Part shown: piece by piece, positions 28,960 to 38,488 of the stretch | Layout of the letters: every line of letters starts with the position of its first letter | How positions within the stretch are numbered: position 1 is the first letter of the stretch | Source of the DNA: Lachnospiraceae bacterium | Lineage (GTDB): Bacteria > Bacillota > Clostridia > Lachnospirales > Lachnospiraceae | Length of the DNA: 64,000 nt | Direction of reading: 5' to 3' | Assembly (NCBI GenBank): GCA_910575555.1 | Contig: CAJTFX010000010.1 | Location: 62,001-126,000, forward strand | Notes under the pieces: model-generated | Database searches by the model: none | The model's input: only the letters and a program-made list of their open reading frames with translations | What the model was told of the DNA's origin: nothing | Position numbers and translations under genes: made by a program

Positions 28960-31900
28960 TCAATCCTCTGTTCCAACATTTTCAATGTGATACACTGCTT
29001 TATTCTCTGCAAAAGATACTTCGGCTTCTCCCGGAGCGGTAACTGCCTTCACCCATCCATCTTCTCCGGAAGCAAAATCGCCGTTTACCATCAGATTTTC
29101 TCCGGCCGGTTTTTCCGGTACTGCAGGAGCCTCTATTTTCTCCAGATTGATATTGTCGATGCAGATACGATGTTTTTCTGTAATCTGGACATCTCCCACT
29201 GCGCCCATAGAAATGCTGAGCACTGCTTTGGAATCTGAGGGATTCTTCATCTGAAACTGGATTTCATAGGTATTATAACCATTTTCCAGTTCTACGATTT
29301 TTTCCCCGGAATAGGGAGTCCAGTCATCATCGCTGGTTCCGTCCCTCTGGATTGCAAACATCAGTTTTCTTGCCAGGCTTGATTTAGCGTCAAGGGTAAG
29401 TTTGTACCATTGATCCTTTTCAAGCTCAATATTGTTCTGTTTCAATTGAATCTTCCAGGCCGCATCTCCAGTGTTGTTGATGGTAAAGTCTGCCGCATTG
29501 TCTTCGGTCAGGCTGTCCACCACATAAGAAGCGTCCGCACTGCTGTCTACATATGCCTCATATCCGGCAAACCCGGCGTTAAAGCTTCCGTTTTTAATTA
29601 GGCTGTCTTCCTCGATCCGTACATCATCAATGTAAAATACTCCCGGCTCTTTGATATAAAATGCAAGATTGGTATCCGGCAGTTCCTGCCCCAACACAAG
29701 CTTGTCACTGTATTTCTTCTCTTCGCCTGTCATTGGGAACTCAAAGTTCTGTCCGGCTGCTATCAGGCTGACGCTTTTTCCGGCTTCCCCTTCCGCCGTA
29801 AAGCTCAAGGCATAGGTCTGTCCTCCGGTCAATGCCAGTTCCTCCTGAGAGACAATCACCGGATTTTCTGCAGTGGTTCCCTCCGGAGCCTTTATCATCA
29901 GCCGCCGGATATTATCCTCATTTGTCACCCTGACTTCGGAACCCTGATTCCCGGTTACCGTCCAGTAGCCCAAACGTCCCTGGCCTTCCTGGAAGCTACC
30001 GTTATAGACATAATTTCCATCCGCCAGAATCCCCTTTTTATCCTCGGTAATGTCAATTTCCTTTGTCTTTTTCAGAACTACATTGCTGATCTTGATTCCT
30101 GCCGTTGATTCCGCGTCGCCCATATTGAATTCCAGGCGTCCGTTGGCGTCATCGCTGTCTTTCATGGTAAATTCATAGGAGTATGTCTTCTTTTCCGTTG
30201 TAAGCTCTACCACTGTATCGTTAAGATACCGGCGGTAAGATCTGTCCGGAGCCGACACATCCACCTTCATTGTCCTTGCGCTTTCCGCAGACGCGTCAAA
30301 GGAAAGCTGATACACTCCGCCTTTTTTCATAGGCAGATTCGGCTGCACAAGCTGAATGCTGTAATCTGCAGTTCCGGCTTCTTCTGTGGCAATGGTTATC
30401 TCATTGTTTTGAATCGCTGCCGTTCCCTTTCCTCCAAGGGCAGTCAGGAAACTCCAGTCTTTGCCGTCTGTAAGATCTTCCTGTACTGCGAAGTCTCCGT
30501 TTATCACATAATTTCCATTTGCATCCGGCTCCCTTAAAACAACGTCTTTGACAGGTTTATCCACATTTTCATCATAGCTGCTTTTCTGGTACGCTTTTAC
30601 ATAATCCACATAAAATGCTGAATTTGCAATATCTGTCGTCTCATCGGGGTTTCCCGGCCAGCTTCCGCCAACAGCCAGATTCAGAATCATATAAAATGGC
30701 TGATCAAACGGCGCCGGATAACTGATTTCTCCCTGCCCTTCTGTGGCAGAATACCAGTCATTTTCTGTATGAATAAGCTTTCCGTCTACATACCAGCTGA
30801 TTTTTCCTGGTATCCATTCCACTTGAAATACATGATATTCTTCTGAGAAATCCCCGCTGGGTAAGGTATATTTTCCCTGGCTCTCGCTGTGGGGATTCCC
30901 ATAATGGATGGTTCCGTAAGAAGTGTTTGTCTCATGTCCAAGCACTTCCATAATGTCGATTTCCCCGCACCGGGGCCATTGGCCGTACAGGTTCTCATTG
31001 GCGGGCATCATCCAGAATGCAGGCAAGAACCCCTGTCCTTTGGGAACCTTCACCCTGGCTTCAAACAGGCCATATTTAAAGTTATGCTTATTCTGCGTAT
31101 TAATGCGCCCGGAAGTATAGGATACGGTTCCGTCTTCCTGCTTCGTTTCCACAGGCTGTATCACCAGGTTTCCGTCTTTCAGGAAAATGTTTTCTTCCGA
31201 ATCCACATATGCCTGCAGCTCGCTGTTTACCCATCCGGGATCGTGGGTTTCCACATTCCAGTCTTCCCGGTTCAGGGACGTTCCGTCGAAGGAATCTTCC
31301 CATTTCAGCTCATATCCGTCATAGGATAAATCCGGCTGTTCCGCTGCAGGTTCTTCTACCACCGTCAATGTCACATCTGCTGTTTTGCCATTTGCGGATT
31401 TTACGGTTATTTTAGCCGTACCGGCACCGATTCCTGTCACTTTTCCTGTGCCGTCTACAGAGGCCACAGATTTGCTGCTTGTGGAATAAGTAAGAGTTTT
31501 TTGCGTTGCGTTGTCCGGTTTTACCACCGCGCGTACCTGAGCTGTTTCACCTACTTTAATGGATGAAGGCGAAACGGTTGCTGATATGCCGGATACAGGA
31601 ATCTCATTTGACGGATTCTGATCCGGATTCTGATCTGGATTCTGATCATTTTTAGTTTTTACTGTCAAATAAATATATTTTTTTGTTTTCTTTTTATTTT
31701 TTCCGGTAACTGTCACTGTAATTTTGGCAGTCCCTGCAGATCTTGCGGTAATTTTGCCGCCTTTATCCACTGCCGCAACCTGTGCCTTGCCAGATTTAAA
31801 GGTTACGCTCTTTTTCGCCGCCTTAGGCGTAACTGTTACATTGACTTTCGCATCCTGGCCAACTGTCATGGCATAGTTCTTATTTGTAACTGCCTTTGAT

Positions 31901-32319
31901 CCGATCTTTAACTTAACGCTTTTAACTGCCGTTGCTTTTTTTACCACCAGATTAATATATTTCTTCGTTTTCTTCTTATCCTTTCCGGTAACAGTAATTG
32001 TTATCTTTGCCTTTCCAGCCGCTTTTGCTGCAATCGTTCCCTTTTTGCTCACTGTTGCAATCTTTTTTCTGCTGGATTTGAAGGTGACGCTTTTGCGGGC
32101 CGCTTTTGGCGAAGTTATGACTTTTATTTTCTTTTTCTGGCCCGCTGTCATAGTATACTTTTTGTTTGTTACCGTCTTTGCTCCGATTTTCAGTTTCACG
32201 CTTTTTACCGTTTTCCCTGACGCCGCCTCCGCCGGGACAGACGGTATCGTTACAGAAGTAACCGCCATGGCAGCTGCCATTGCAAAAGTCAGCATTTTTT
32301 TCTTCATCGAATTCTTCAT
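28960..32319 (-). CDS. Secreted GH16 beta-1,3(4)-glucanase with Ig-like repeats and CBM4_9-like domains
   Basis: 1119 residues to the first stop. The start at 32319 is set by AAGGAGGG; upstream codons lack a site. A signal peptide covers the first ~32 residues (AMAAAMAVTSVTIPSVPAEA). Two Lys-rich Ig-like repeats (~35-125 and 130-220), an NPDQ linker and a Big_2-like domain (~240-325) follow. The GH16 domain (~335-585) has GEIDIMEVLG with Glu453, Asp455 and Glu458 as nucleophile, helper and acid/base. Then come four CBM4_9-like domains, the last truncated. Laminarinase-type members cut beta-1,3- or mixed-linkage glucans outside the cell. The neighbouring licT operon could use released beta-glucosides. 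The truncation spares the catalytic domain, so the enzyme may still be active. Confidence 0.85.
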   Translation of the reverse strand: MKNSMKKKMLTFAMAAAMAVTSVTIPSVPAEAASGKTVKSVKLKIGAKTVTNKKYTMTAGQKKKIKVITSPKAARKSVTFKSSRKKIATVSKKGTIAAKAAGKAKITITVTGKDKKKTKKYINLVVKKATAVKSVKLKIGSKAVTNKNYAMTVGQDAKVNVTVTPKAAKKSVTFKSGKAQVAAVDKGGKITARSAGTAKITVTVTGKNKKKTKKYIYLTVKTKNDQNPDQNPDQNPSNEIPVSGISATVSPSSIKVGETAQVRAVVKPDNATQKTLTYSTSSKSVASVDGTGKVTGIGAGTAKITVKSANGKTADVTLTVVEEPAAEQPDLSYDGYELKWEDSFDGTSLNREDWNVETHDPGWVNSELQAYVDSEENIFLKDGNLVIQPVETKQEDGTVSYTSGRINTQNKHNFKYGLFEARVKVPKGQGFLPAFWMMPANENLYGQWPRCGEIDIMEVLGHETNTSYGTIHYGNPHSESQGKYTLPSGDFSEEYHVFQVEWIPGKISWYVDGKLIHTENDWYSATEGQGEISYPAPFDQPFYMILNLAVGGSWPGNPDETTDIANSAFYVDYVKAYQKSSYDENVDKPVKDVVLREPDANGNYVINGDFAVQEDLTDGKDWSFLTALGGKGTAAIQNNEITIATEEAGTADYSIQLVQPNLPMKKGGVYQLSFDASAESARTMKVDVSAPDRSYRRYLNDTVVELTTEKKTYSYEFTMKDSDDANGRLEFNMGDAESTAGIKISNVVLKKTKEIDITEDKKGILADGNYVYNGSFQEGQGRLGYWTVTGNQGSEVRVTNEDNIRRLMIKAPEGTTAENPVIVSQEELALTGGQTYALSFTAEGEAGKSVSLIAAGQNFEFPMTGEEKKYSDKLVLGQELPDTNLAFYIKEPGVFYIDDVRIEEDSLIKNGSFNAGFAGYEAYVDSSADASYVVDSLTEDNAADFTINNTGDAAWKIQLKQNNIELEKDQWYKLTLDAKSSLARKLMFAIQRDGTSDDDWTPYSGEKIVELENGYNTYEIQFQMKNPSDSKAVLSISMGAVGDVQITEKHRICIDNINLEKIEAPAVPEKPAGENLMVNGDFASGEDGWVKAVTAPGEAEVSFAENKAVYHIENVGTED
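31614..31647 (-). repeat. 12-bp tandem repeat encoding the NPDQ linker
   Basis: Nearly three copies of GGATTCTGATCC-like units encode NPDQ repeats between the Ig-like and Big_2-like parts of the GH16 protein. Confidence 0.7.
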
Positions 32320-32358
32320 TTTGCTTTCCCTCCTTATGAAATATAATTTAGTAAGGGA

Positions 32359-32364
32359 ATTATA
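32359..32364 (-). promoter_or_regulatory. -10 element of the GH16 gene
   Basis: Perfect TATAAT on the minus strand, 40 nt before the start at 32319. No convincing -35 at 17 bp. Confidence 0.35.
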
Positions 32365-32441
32365 TACAATTTTTAATCCTGCGTATATTAACAATCTGGA
32401 AAAAATATCAGATTTATGACTGTAATTTCTACAATTTTTAG

Positions 32442-32570
32442 GCACTCAGATTTCAGGGAACGCTTGAAAAAAAGGCGCCGTATACCGGACGGACACTGGC
32501 TGTGAGAATCTGCTGCAGCAAGAATACAAAAGAGCATAGATGCAAAATAGAAATATTGGAATTGTCCTGA
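32442..32570 (+). pseudogene. Second remnant of the PD-(D/E)XK (DUF1703-type) C-terminus
   Basis: Plus-strand translation gives ALRFQGTLEKKAPYTGRT, then LAVRICCSKNTKEHRCKIEI and a TGA at 32568-32570. It lines up residue by residue with the C-terminus of the broken gene at 27.4-28.5 kb (ALRFKGTLGKERPYTGRI, LAVGISYSKQTKEHHCRIEL). The residue before ALR, Tyr in the other copy, is TAG here. No other part of the gene remains. Confidence 0.75.
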
Positions 32571-32645
32571 TATAAATCAGCAATTTCTAAAAAGCAGTTG
32601 AGGCATCACCGCTTTCCTGCCAGAAAAACAACGGACGGTAAAGCA

Positions 32646-32677
32646 GAAAAGCTGTCCTCATTATCCGACAGCTTTTC
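32646..32677 (-). terminator. Terminator of the 32693-33862 gene
   Basis: GAAAAGCTGTC and GACAGCTTTTC form an 11-bp stem with a 10-nt loop, 16 nt after the minus-strand stop; TTTTC ends the stem. Confidence 0.65.
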
Positions 32678-32692
32678 CTGATTCAGCATTTT

Positions 32693-33862
32693 TTATTTTT
32701 CCATTATCAAACTTTGCTGATACTTATTCTCAGTATCATAGCCGAGTTTATACCCTGTGTCCAAATACCACTCTACTGCCTCTGCAGCGTTGTCACGCTC
32801 ACTGACAATTAGAACAAATCCCATGTCGAAGCCTTCATTTGTATATCTTTTTTCGCTATCTGGTATTGTATAATACCAAAAATGCTGCCAGTATGCAATA
32901 GCATTGGTTTTGGCATCCCCATACGCTTCCAAAAGATCCCCATTTTTGTCCGCAAATCTTTCCGCATGAAACATTTTGTGAAGCGCTGCCGCACTGTCAC
33001 TGGAAGATGCTACTCTGGATTCAGCACATCCCCAATTTACATAATGGTATACTAAATCTGAAGGAGTTTTTCCTTGTAAATCTTCGTAAGATTCTTTGTA
33101 ATACAAAAGATTCAAAAAAGGACTGACGTCACGAAATTCATTCCCATGTAATACATAATTCACCCAATGACAGTACGCTTTCACATAATCATTTCCGCAT
33201 AATTTTTTGATATCGCTATTTGAAGAAACATTTAAGTAATATACCGGATCAAATGCTGCAGAACAAGCATAACCTTTGGCAAGTCCCCTGGTATACCAAT
33301 CTTTTATAAGTTTTCCATAATTTCTTCCTATGGACTTCACCGTAGCATCGGACGAACTGTAACGCCCATAATAAAAGGCTGCATCAAACAAAGGCGCATC
33401 CATTTTTACCGCACTGAAATTCCCCTTATAAATTTCCTTATATTCATTTGATGAGGTGTATGCCCTGACAATCAACTGGTTGCTCCCATGCATAACCTGT
33501 GTAGGATCAATCCTGAGGCGGAATCCCTCGTTGCCAGTGGGATAACCAGGAAATGCACTCGCAACATCACCTCTTTTAACTCTTTCACAGTTGCAGACAG
33601 GAACTCCATTCAAATATGTTACCACTTCCGAAACTCCATTTCCATAAATTGCCCAGCCTTCTATCTGAAGATCGCCTGATTGCCTTAAACCATCCGCGGG
33701 CTTCTCCACATTTGCCTGAAAAGCTTTCACATCTGCCCTGGTCAACGTACCTGACTGATTCACTGAGCTTGATTCTGCTTTAACGTTTTTCACAGTTCCC
33801 GTCATCCCAAAGACGATTACCATTCCAATTACCAGTAAAACATATCTTTTTAATTTTTTCAA
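32693..33862 (-). CDS. Secreted protein with an Ig-like N-terminal domain and ~45-residue aromatic repeats
   Basis: About 389 residues from the TTG at 33862, which follows a GGGGGAAG site; a longer frame adds a tail without one. A signal peptide (KKLKRYVLLVIGMVIVFGMT...NVKA) is clear. Residues ~40-135 look like a beta-sandwich (GDLQIEGWAIYGNGVSEVVT). From ~140 on, repeats carry FDAAFYYGRY, FDPVYYLNVS and FLNLLYYKESYEDL, each followed by a [H/W]-rich segment such as YCHWVNYVLHG or YHYVNWGCAES. This repeat type occurs in surface proteins of gut Clostridia, but I know no function. The C-terminal third has no repeat. Possibly wall-binding or carbohydrate-binding. Confidence 0.65.
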   Translation of the reverse strand: MKKLKRYVLLVIGMVIVFGMTGTVKNVKAESSSVNQSGTLTRADVKAFQANVEKPADGLRQSGDLQIEGWAIYGNGVSEVVTYLNGVPVCNCERVKRGDVASAFPGYPTGNEGFRLRIDPTQVMHGSNQLIVRAYTSSNEYKEIYKGNFSAVKMDAPLFDAAFYYGRYSSSDATVKSIGRNYGKLIKDWYTRGLAKGYACSAAFDPVYYLNVSSNSDIKKLCGNDYVKAYCHWVNYVLHGNEFRDVSPFLNLLYYKESYEDLQGKTPSDLVYHYVNWGCAESRVASSSDSAAALHKMFHAERFADKNGDLLEAYGDAKTNAIAYWQHFWYYTIPDSEKRYTNEGFDMGFVLIVSERDNAAEAVEWYLDTGYKLGYDTENKYQQSLIMEK

Positions 33863-34158
33863 AATACTTCCCCCTTCTTCACTAAAAAATATTTTTATCC
33901 TGCAAGCGTACAAAACATATTATAATATTTTTAATATAACATCTCTTTTTGTCATTTTATGGGGAAAATTGTCATCTTAATATCTGCTTTTCCAATCTGT
34001 CAAATAAACAGATGCATTTCAGCAGTTCCTATTCCAACACTTGCTTGCTGTCAAAACCCCATAGAAAAAGCCAGCGCAAAGGTTCAATTTCACCCTCTGC
34101 ACTGGCTTTGCCGCTTCTTTTTCTTTCTCCTAACACATCTTATGCACCAGCTCTCTTA
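33863..34158. other. Intergenic region with no gene seen
   Basis: AT-rich leader of the secreted repeat protein and the 3' side of spoVG. Apart from the spoVG terminator at 34065-34109 and a TATAAT-like sequence near 33920, no coding or structured signal is evident. Confidence 0.5.
34065..34109 (-). terminator. Terminator of spoVG
   Basis: AAAGCCAGCGCA and TGCACTGGCTTT pair with one mismatch; on the minus strand the stem is followed by TTTTTC. It lies 50 nt after the spoVG stop. Confidence 0.65.
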
Positions 34159-34428
34159 TCAATCTGCTGTAGGCTCGGTTTCCATTCGATATTTATCCAG
34201 AATAATCTGCTGAATCGTCTCTCGGGTCTGCGAATTGATTGGATGTGCAATGTCCCTGTATTCGCCGTCTGCCGCTTTTCTGCTTGGCATTGCGATAAAC
34301 AGGCCCTTTTCACCTTCAATCACTTTTATGTCATGAACAACAAATTCTTCGTCAATGGTAATGGATACCACCGCCCTCATCTTACCTTCTTTCTCTACTT
34401 TTCTGATTCTCACATCTGTTATCTGCAT
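34159..34428 (-). CDS. spoVG: Septation/sporulation regulator SpoVG
   Basis: 89 residues covering the whole SpoVG family: [11 protein letters not shown] start, [20 protein letters not shown], and the signature [20 protein letters not shown] followed by a short helical tail. SpoVG is a small nucleic-acid-binding regulator involved in septation and cell-wall or virulence gene control in Firmicutes. It lies 38 nt after glgD and may be partly co-transcribed, although spoVG genes usually have their own signal. AAGGGG precedes the ATG. Confidence 0.95.
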   Translation of the reverse strand: MQITDVRIRKVEKEGKMRAVVSITIDEEFVVHDIKVIEGEKGLFIAMPSRKAADGEYRDIAHPINSQTRETIQQIILDKYRMETEPTAD

Positions 34429-34466
34429 AAATTCCCTGCCCCTTTCATAGCCACCTAACCTGAAGG

Positions 34467-35582
34467 TTAAATTACATATCTTTCGTTATGTTCATATACT
34501 ACTTTAATTCCATCGCCGCCGCTGAAGTAAGTATTGGCACGTAAGGTATCACGGCTTTCTACAATACAGTTTTCTATATGTGTGTTATCTCCTATGTATA
34601 CGTCATTCAATATAATGGAATTCTTGATCACACAATTCTTGCCTACAAATGCTTTCTTGAATAAAATGGAATTCTCCACTTTGCTGTTAATAATGCAGCC
34701 GCTGGAAATCAGGCTGTTGCGCACTTCTGAACCCACATTATACTTGGCTGGAGGAAGATCATCCACCTTGGAATAAATCTTCGGCTCATTGCTGAAGTAC
34801 TTGCGAACTTCCGGCCTCAGGAAATCCATGTTGGTCCGGTAATAGGATTCCACTGTGGCAATATTGCTCCAGTATTCCTCCATCTTATAGCCGTAAATGC
34901 GTTTCAGGTTCTTATAGCGGATTAAAATATCCGTTACAAAATCATGCCGGTTCTCTTCTGCACAGCGTTCCAGCATCTCAATTAACTGCCTTCTGCGGAC
35001 AATGTAAATTCCTGCTGAAATGGTATTGGACTGAGCAACCATCGGCTTTTCCTCAAATTCCACAATTCTGGAATCCTCATTCATCCGAATAACTCCGAAC
35101 CGGCTCACATCCTCGCCCACCGGCATGTCCTTGCAGACAATGGTGATATCCGCCTTCTTCTCAATATGGTACTCCAGAATCCGGTTGTAATCCATCTTAT
35201 AAACACAGTCTCCCGCCGCGATAATCACATAGGGCTCATGGCTCTTTTTCAGGAAATCAATGTTCCGGAACATAGCGTCTGCCGTTCCCCGGTACCACCA
35301 GGCATTGTCTGAAGTAACCGTGGGGTTAAATACATATAAGCCGCCCTGTTTTCTTCCGAAATCCCACCATTTGGAGGAGCTCAGATGTTCATTCAGGCTT
35401 CTTGCATTATACTGGGTCAGCACTGCCACTTTCTGAATATGGGAATTGCTCATATTGCTGAGAGCGAAATCAATGCACCGGTAACTTCCGCCAATGGGCA
35501 TTGCTGCAATTGCTCTCTTACTGGAAAGCTCCTGCATCTTGCTGTTGTTGCCGCCTGCTAAAATTATACCTAATGCCTTCAT
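34467..35582 (-). CDS. glgD: Glucose-1-phosphate adenylyltransferase subunit GlgD
   Basis: 371 residues: a nucleotidyltransferase domain plus C-terminal left-handed beta-helix hexapeptides ([20 protein letters not shown]). The dinucleotide loop is AGGNNSKM, lacking the GxGxRL of catalytic GlgC, and GlgC catalytic Lys/Asp positions are altered. This is the normal signature of GlgD, which combines with GlgC to form the more active heteromeric ADP-glucose pyrophosphorylase of Firmicutes. It overlaps the glgC stop by 4 nt (ATGA), so translational coupling is expected. Role: glycogen synthesis. Confidence 0.94.
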   Translation of the reverse strand: MKALGIILAGGNNSKMQELSSKRAIAAMPIGGSYRCIDFALSNMSNSHIQKVAVLTQYNARSLNEHLSSSKWWDFGRKQGGLYVFNPTVTSDNAWWYRGTADAMFRNIDFLKKSHEPYVIIAAGDCVYKMDYNRILEYHIEKKADITIVCKDMPVGEDVSRFGVIRMNEDSRIVEFEEKPMVAQSNTISAGIYIVRRRQLIEMLERCAEENRHDFVTDILIRYKNLKRIYGYKMEEYWSNIATVESYYRTNMDFLRPEVRKYFSNEPKIYSKVDDLPPAKYNVGSEVRNSLISSGCIINSKVENSILFKKAFVGKNCVIKNSIILNDVYIGDNTHIENCIVESRDTLRANTYFSGGDGIKVVYEHNERYVI

Positions 35583-36853
35583 ATTATGTCACCTGCCTTA
35601 ATAATTGATTCCCCGCTTGCCAGAATGCCTTCTGGATAATCCCCTGGTTCCGTGTCGCCGGATATGGCCGTATTCTTGCCCACCTTCACTCCGGACGGAA
35701 TCACCGAGTTCTCCCCGACGGTCACAAGTCCGAAGGAATAAACGCTTTCATTCAGTTTATTCGGGGCTTCTTCACCGATTCCCAGTTCCACACGGTCGCC
35801 AATCTTCACGTTCTCAGCGATGATTGACTTATTGATGGTAACGTTGTCCCCAATCCTGGTATTCTGCATGATAATGGAGTCCCGCACCACCGAATCCTTA
35901 CCGATAATTACGCCGGGCCCTATAACAGAGCCATAGACCTTGCCGTAAATCCCGGCTCCCTCACCGATAATGCAACGCTCTGTCACTGCTTCCGCTGCAA
36001 CATACTGAGGTTCTATTGCCTCGCTCTTGGTGTAAATCTTCCAGTATTCTTCATACAGGTTAAATTCGGGAATCAAATCAATCAGTTCCATATTTGCTTC
36101 CCAGTAAGAACCAAGAGTTCCCACATCCTTCCAATAGCCGTTGTACTCATAAGCAAACAGCCGTCTGCTGTTCTCCCGGCAGTAAGGAATGATATGTTTT
36201 CCAAAATCGCAATTACTCTGCTCTGACATAGTTACCAGGGCTTCCCGCAGCACGCTCCAGTTAAAAATATAAATACCCATGGAAGCCAGATTGCTTCTGG
36301 GATTCTCGGGCTTCTCCTCAAATTCCAGAATCTGCTTATTCTCATCGGTAATCACAAGACCAAAGCGGCTTGCCTCCTCCCAGGGCACCGGCATGGCTGC
36401 AATGGTAACATCAGCATTATTTTCTTTGTGGAAATCAAGCATTACTTCATAATTCATCTTGTAAATGTGATCTCCTGAAAGAATCAGGACATATTCGGGA
36501 TGGTAGCTTTCAATGTAATTCAGGTTCTGATAAATCGCATTGGCCGTCCCTGTGTACCATTCGCTGTTGTCACTCTTCTCATATGGCGGCAGCACCGTCA
36601 CCCCGCCGTGGTTGCGGTCTAAATCCCACGGAATTCCAATCCCGATGTGAGTATTTAACTGCAGCGGCTGATATTGTGTCAATACACCTACCGTATCTAT
36701 CCCAGAATTCACGCAGTTGCTTAATGGAAAATCAATAATTCGATACTTGCCGCCGAATGCAACTGCAGGCTTAGCCACTTTGGAAGTCAGTACTCCCAGG
36801 CGGCTTCCCTGTCCGCCTGCCAGAAGCATGGCAATCATTTCTTTACGAATCAT
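35579..36853 (-). CDS. glgC: Glucose-1-phosphate adenylyltransferase catalytic subunit GlgC
   Basis: 424 residues from the ATG at 36853 (GAGAGGTGAG just upstream; the GTG in that site is not a good start). The loop [20 protein letters not shown] (~residues 8-27), the [10 protein letters not shown] substrate motif and the EEKP signature are intact. C-terminal hexapeptide repeats form the beta-helix. It makes ADP-glucose from glucose-1-P and ATP, the first committed step of glycogen synthesis. It is followed by glgD with a 4-nt overlap. Other glg genes are not in the window. Confidence 0.95.
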   Translation of the reverse strand: MIRKEMIAMLLAGGQGSRLGVLTSKVAKPAVAFGGKYRIIDFPLSNCVNSGIDTVGVLTQYQPLQLNTHIGIGIPWDLDRNHGGVTVLPPYEKSDNSEWYTGTANAIYQNLNYIESYHPEYVLILSGDHIYKMNYEVMLDFHKENNADVTIAAMPVPWEEASRFGLVITDENKQILEFEEKPENPRSNLASMGIYIFNWSVLREALVTMSEQSNCDFGKHIIPYCRENSRRLFAYEYNGYWKDVGTLGSYWEANMELIDLIPEFNLYEEYWKIYTKSEAIEPQYVAAEAVTERCIIGEGAGIYGKVYGSVIGPGVIIGKDSVVRDSIIMQNTRIGDNVTINKSIIAENVKIGDRVELGIGEEAPNKLNESVYSFGLVTVGENSVIPSGVKVGKNTAISGDTEPGDYPEGILASGESIIKAGDII

Positions 36854-36897
36854 GTCTCTCACCTCTCGTCAATTAATTTCTTGTTCCTTGTAGACCA

Positions 36898-36903
36898 ATT
36901 ATA
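36898..36903 (-). promoter_or_regulatory. -10 element of glgC
   Basis: Perfect TATAAT on the minus strand about 45 nt before the glgC start; the -35 region (TGTACT at 17 bp) is poor. Confidence 0.45.
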
Positions 36904-37040
36904 TCATAAAAGAATCTTTTAGTACACATTTTTCACAATTTTTTTCGCAGATTTTAGGTTTATTTGTCATTTCATACAATATTTTTCCCGAATCCCCTTT
37001 TTTCCGCTATTATTTTCTCCTGTTCTCACTCATTTTCAAT

Positions 37041-37069
37041 TTGCAAAATACTGTATCTTGTTATAAAAT
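37041..37069 (+). promoter_or_regulatory. Promoter of murC
   Basis: TTGCAA (37041-37046), 17 bp, TAAAAT (37064-37069), 40 nt before the murC ATG. Confidence 0.6.
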
Positions 37070-37108
37070 GAAAGTAATAATCAATATAGAGTGGGCAGGT
37101 AATATGAT

Positions 37109-38488
37109 ATGTACAAAATTAATTTCGAAAAACCAATTCATCTTCATTTCATCGGCATCGGCGGCATCAGCATGAGCGGCCTGGCTGAGATTCTGCTGAA
37201 GGAAAATTTCCGCATTTCCGGCTCTGACGCAAGAGCCTCTAAACTGACCGACAAATTAACCAAACTGGGAGCCTCCATTGTGTTCGGACAGCGGGCCTCC
37301 AATATTACCGACGACATTGACGCCGTAGTATACACGGCAGCCATCCACCCCGGCAATCCGGAACTGGACGCAGCTTTGGACAAACAGCTTCCAACCCTGA
37401 CAAGGGCGGAGCTTTTAGGGCAGATTATGGAAAACTACCGGGAATCCATCGCCGTTTCCGGCACCCACGGGAAAACCACCACAACTTCCATGATCACCCA
37501 GATTCTGCTTCAGGCATGTACCGATCCCACGATTTCTGTGGGAGGCATTTTAAAGTCCATTGACGGAAACATCCGTGTGGGCAGCTCCGATTTCTTTTTG
37601 ACGGAAGCCTGCGAATACACCAACAGCTTTCTGCACTTTTATCCGAAATATGCCCTGATATTAAATATAGAAGAAGATCATCTGGATTTTTTCAAAGACC
37701 TGGAAGACATCCGGCGCTCCTTTCAGCAGTTTGCCGGCAATGTCTCCCCCGGCGGCACATTGATTCTGAATGGTGAAATCGAACGCTTTCAGGAACTCAC
37801 CGAAGGCCTTTCATGCAAAATCTTAACCTACGGCATGTCAGGTTCTAATTCATATTATGCAGACAACATTACTTTTAACACACAAGGCTGCGCAGACTTT
37901 ACATTAATGCATGAAGGTTCTCCCCTGGGAGACATCAGCCTGAAGGTTCCGGGCATGCACAATGTGAGCAACGCGTTGGCTTCCTGCGCCCTGGCACTGG
38001 AAATGAACCTGGACTTTACACACATTCAGCAGGCTTTGGCGGAATTTGAAGGCCCCAACCGGCGGTTTGAGCATAAAGGCGATCTGGGCGGCATTGCCGT
38101 GATCGACGACTATGCCCATCATCCGGCGGAAATCACGGCAACCTTAACTGCCGCCAGAACTTGCGGGACCCACCGGATTGTCTGCGTGTTTCAGCCCCAT
38201 ACCTATACCCGCACCAAAGCTTTCCTGGATGAATTTGCCGAAGCCCTCTCTCTGGCGGATGTGGTTGTGCTTGCAGACATTTATGCTGCCCGTGAAACAG
38301 ATACGTTAGGAATAAGCTCCAGGGATCTGCAGAAAAAACTACAAAATTCCGGGTGCGAATGCCATTATTTTCCATCTTTTGACGAAATTGAAAATTTTTT
38401 ATTAAATAAATGTATAAACGGTGATTTGTTGATAACTATGGGCGCCGGAGACATAGTGCAAGTAGGGGAACACCTTCTTGGGAAGTAG
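37109..38488 (+). CDS. murC: UDP-N-acetylmuramate--L-alanine ligase
   Basis: 459 residues, full MurC length. N-terminal Rossmann part with FIGIGGISMSGLAEILL (~residues 14-30), central ATP-binding loop SGTHGKTTTTSM (~116-127), NIEEDHLDFF, and the C-terminal DDYAHHPAEI with FQPHTYTRT characteristic of MurC. It adds L-Ala to UDP-MurNAc in the cytoplasm, the first peptide step of peptidoglycan. The stop codon at 38486-38488 is followed immediately by DnaA boxes. The dnaD-like, dnaC-like and prs genes follow on the same strand. Confidence 0.96.
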   Translation: MYKINFEKPIHLHFIGIGGISMSGLAEILLKENFRISGSDARASKLTDKLTKLGASIVFGQRASNITDDIDAVVYTAAIHPGNPELDAALDKQLPTLTRAELLGQIMENYRESIAVSGTHGKTTTTSMITQILLQACTDPTISVGGILKSIDGNIRVGSSDFFLTEACEYTNSFLHFYPKYALILNIEEDHLDFFKDLEDIRRSFQQFAGNVSPGGTLILNGEIERFQELTEGLSCKILTYGMSGSNSYYADNITFNTQGCADFTLMHEGSPLGDISLKVPGMHNVSNALASCALALEMNLDFTHIQQALAEFEGPNRRFEHKGDLGGIAVIDDYAHHPAEITATLTAARTCGTHRIVCVFQPHTYTRTKAFLDEFAEALSLADVVVLADIYAARETDTLGISSRDLQKKLQNSGCECHYFPSFDEIENFLLNKCINGDLLITMGAGDIVQVGEHLLGK

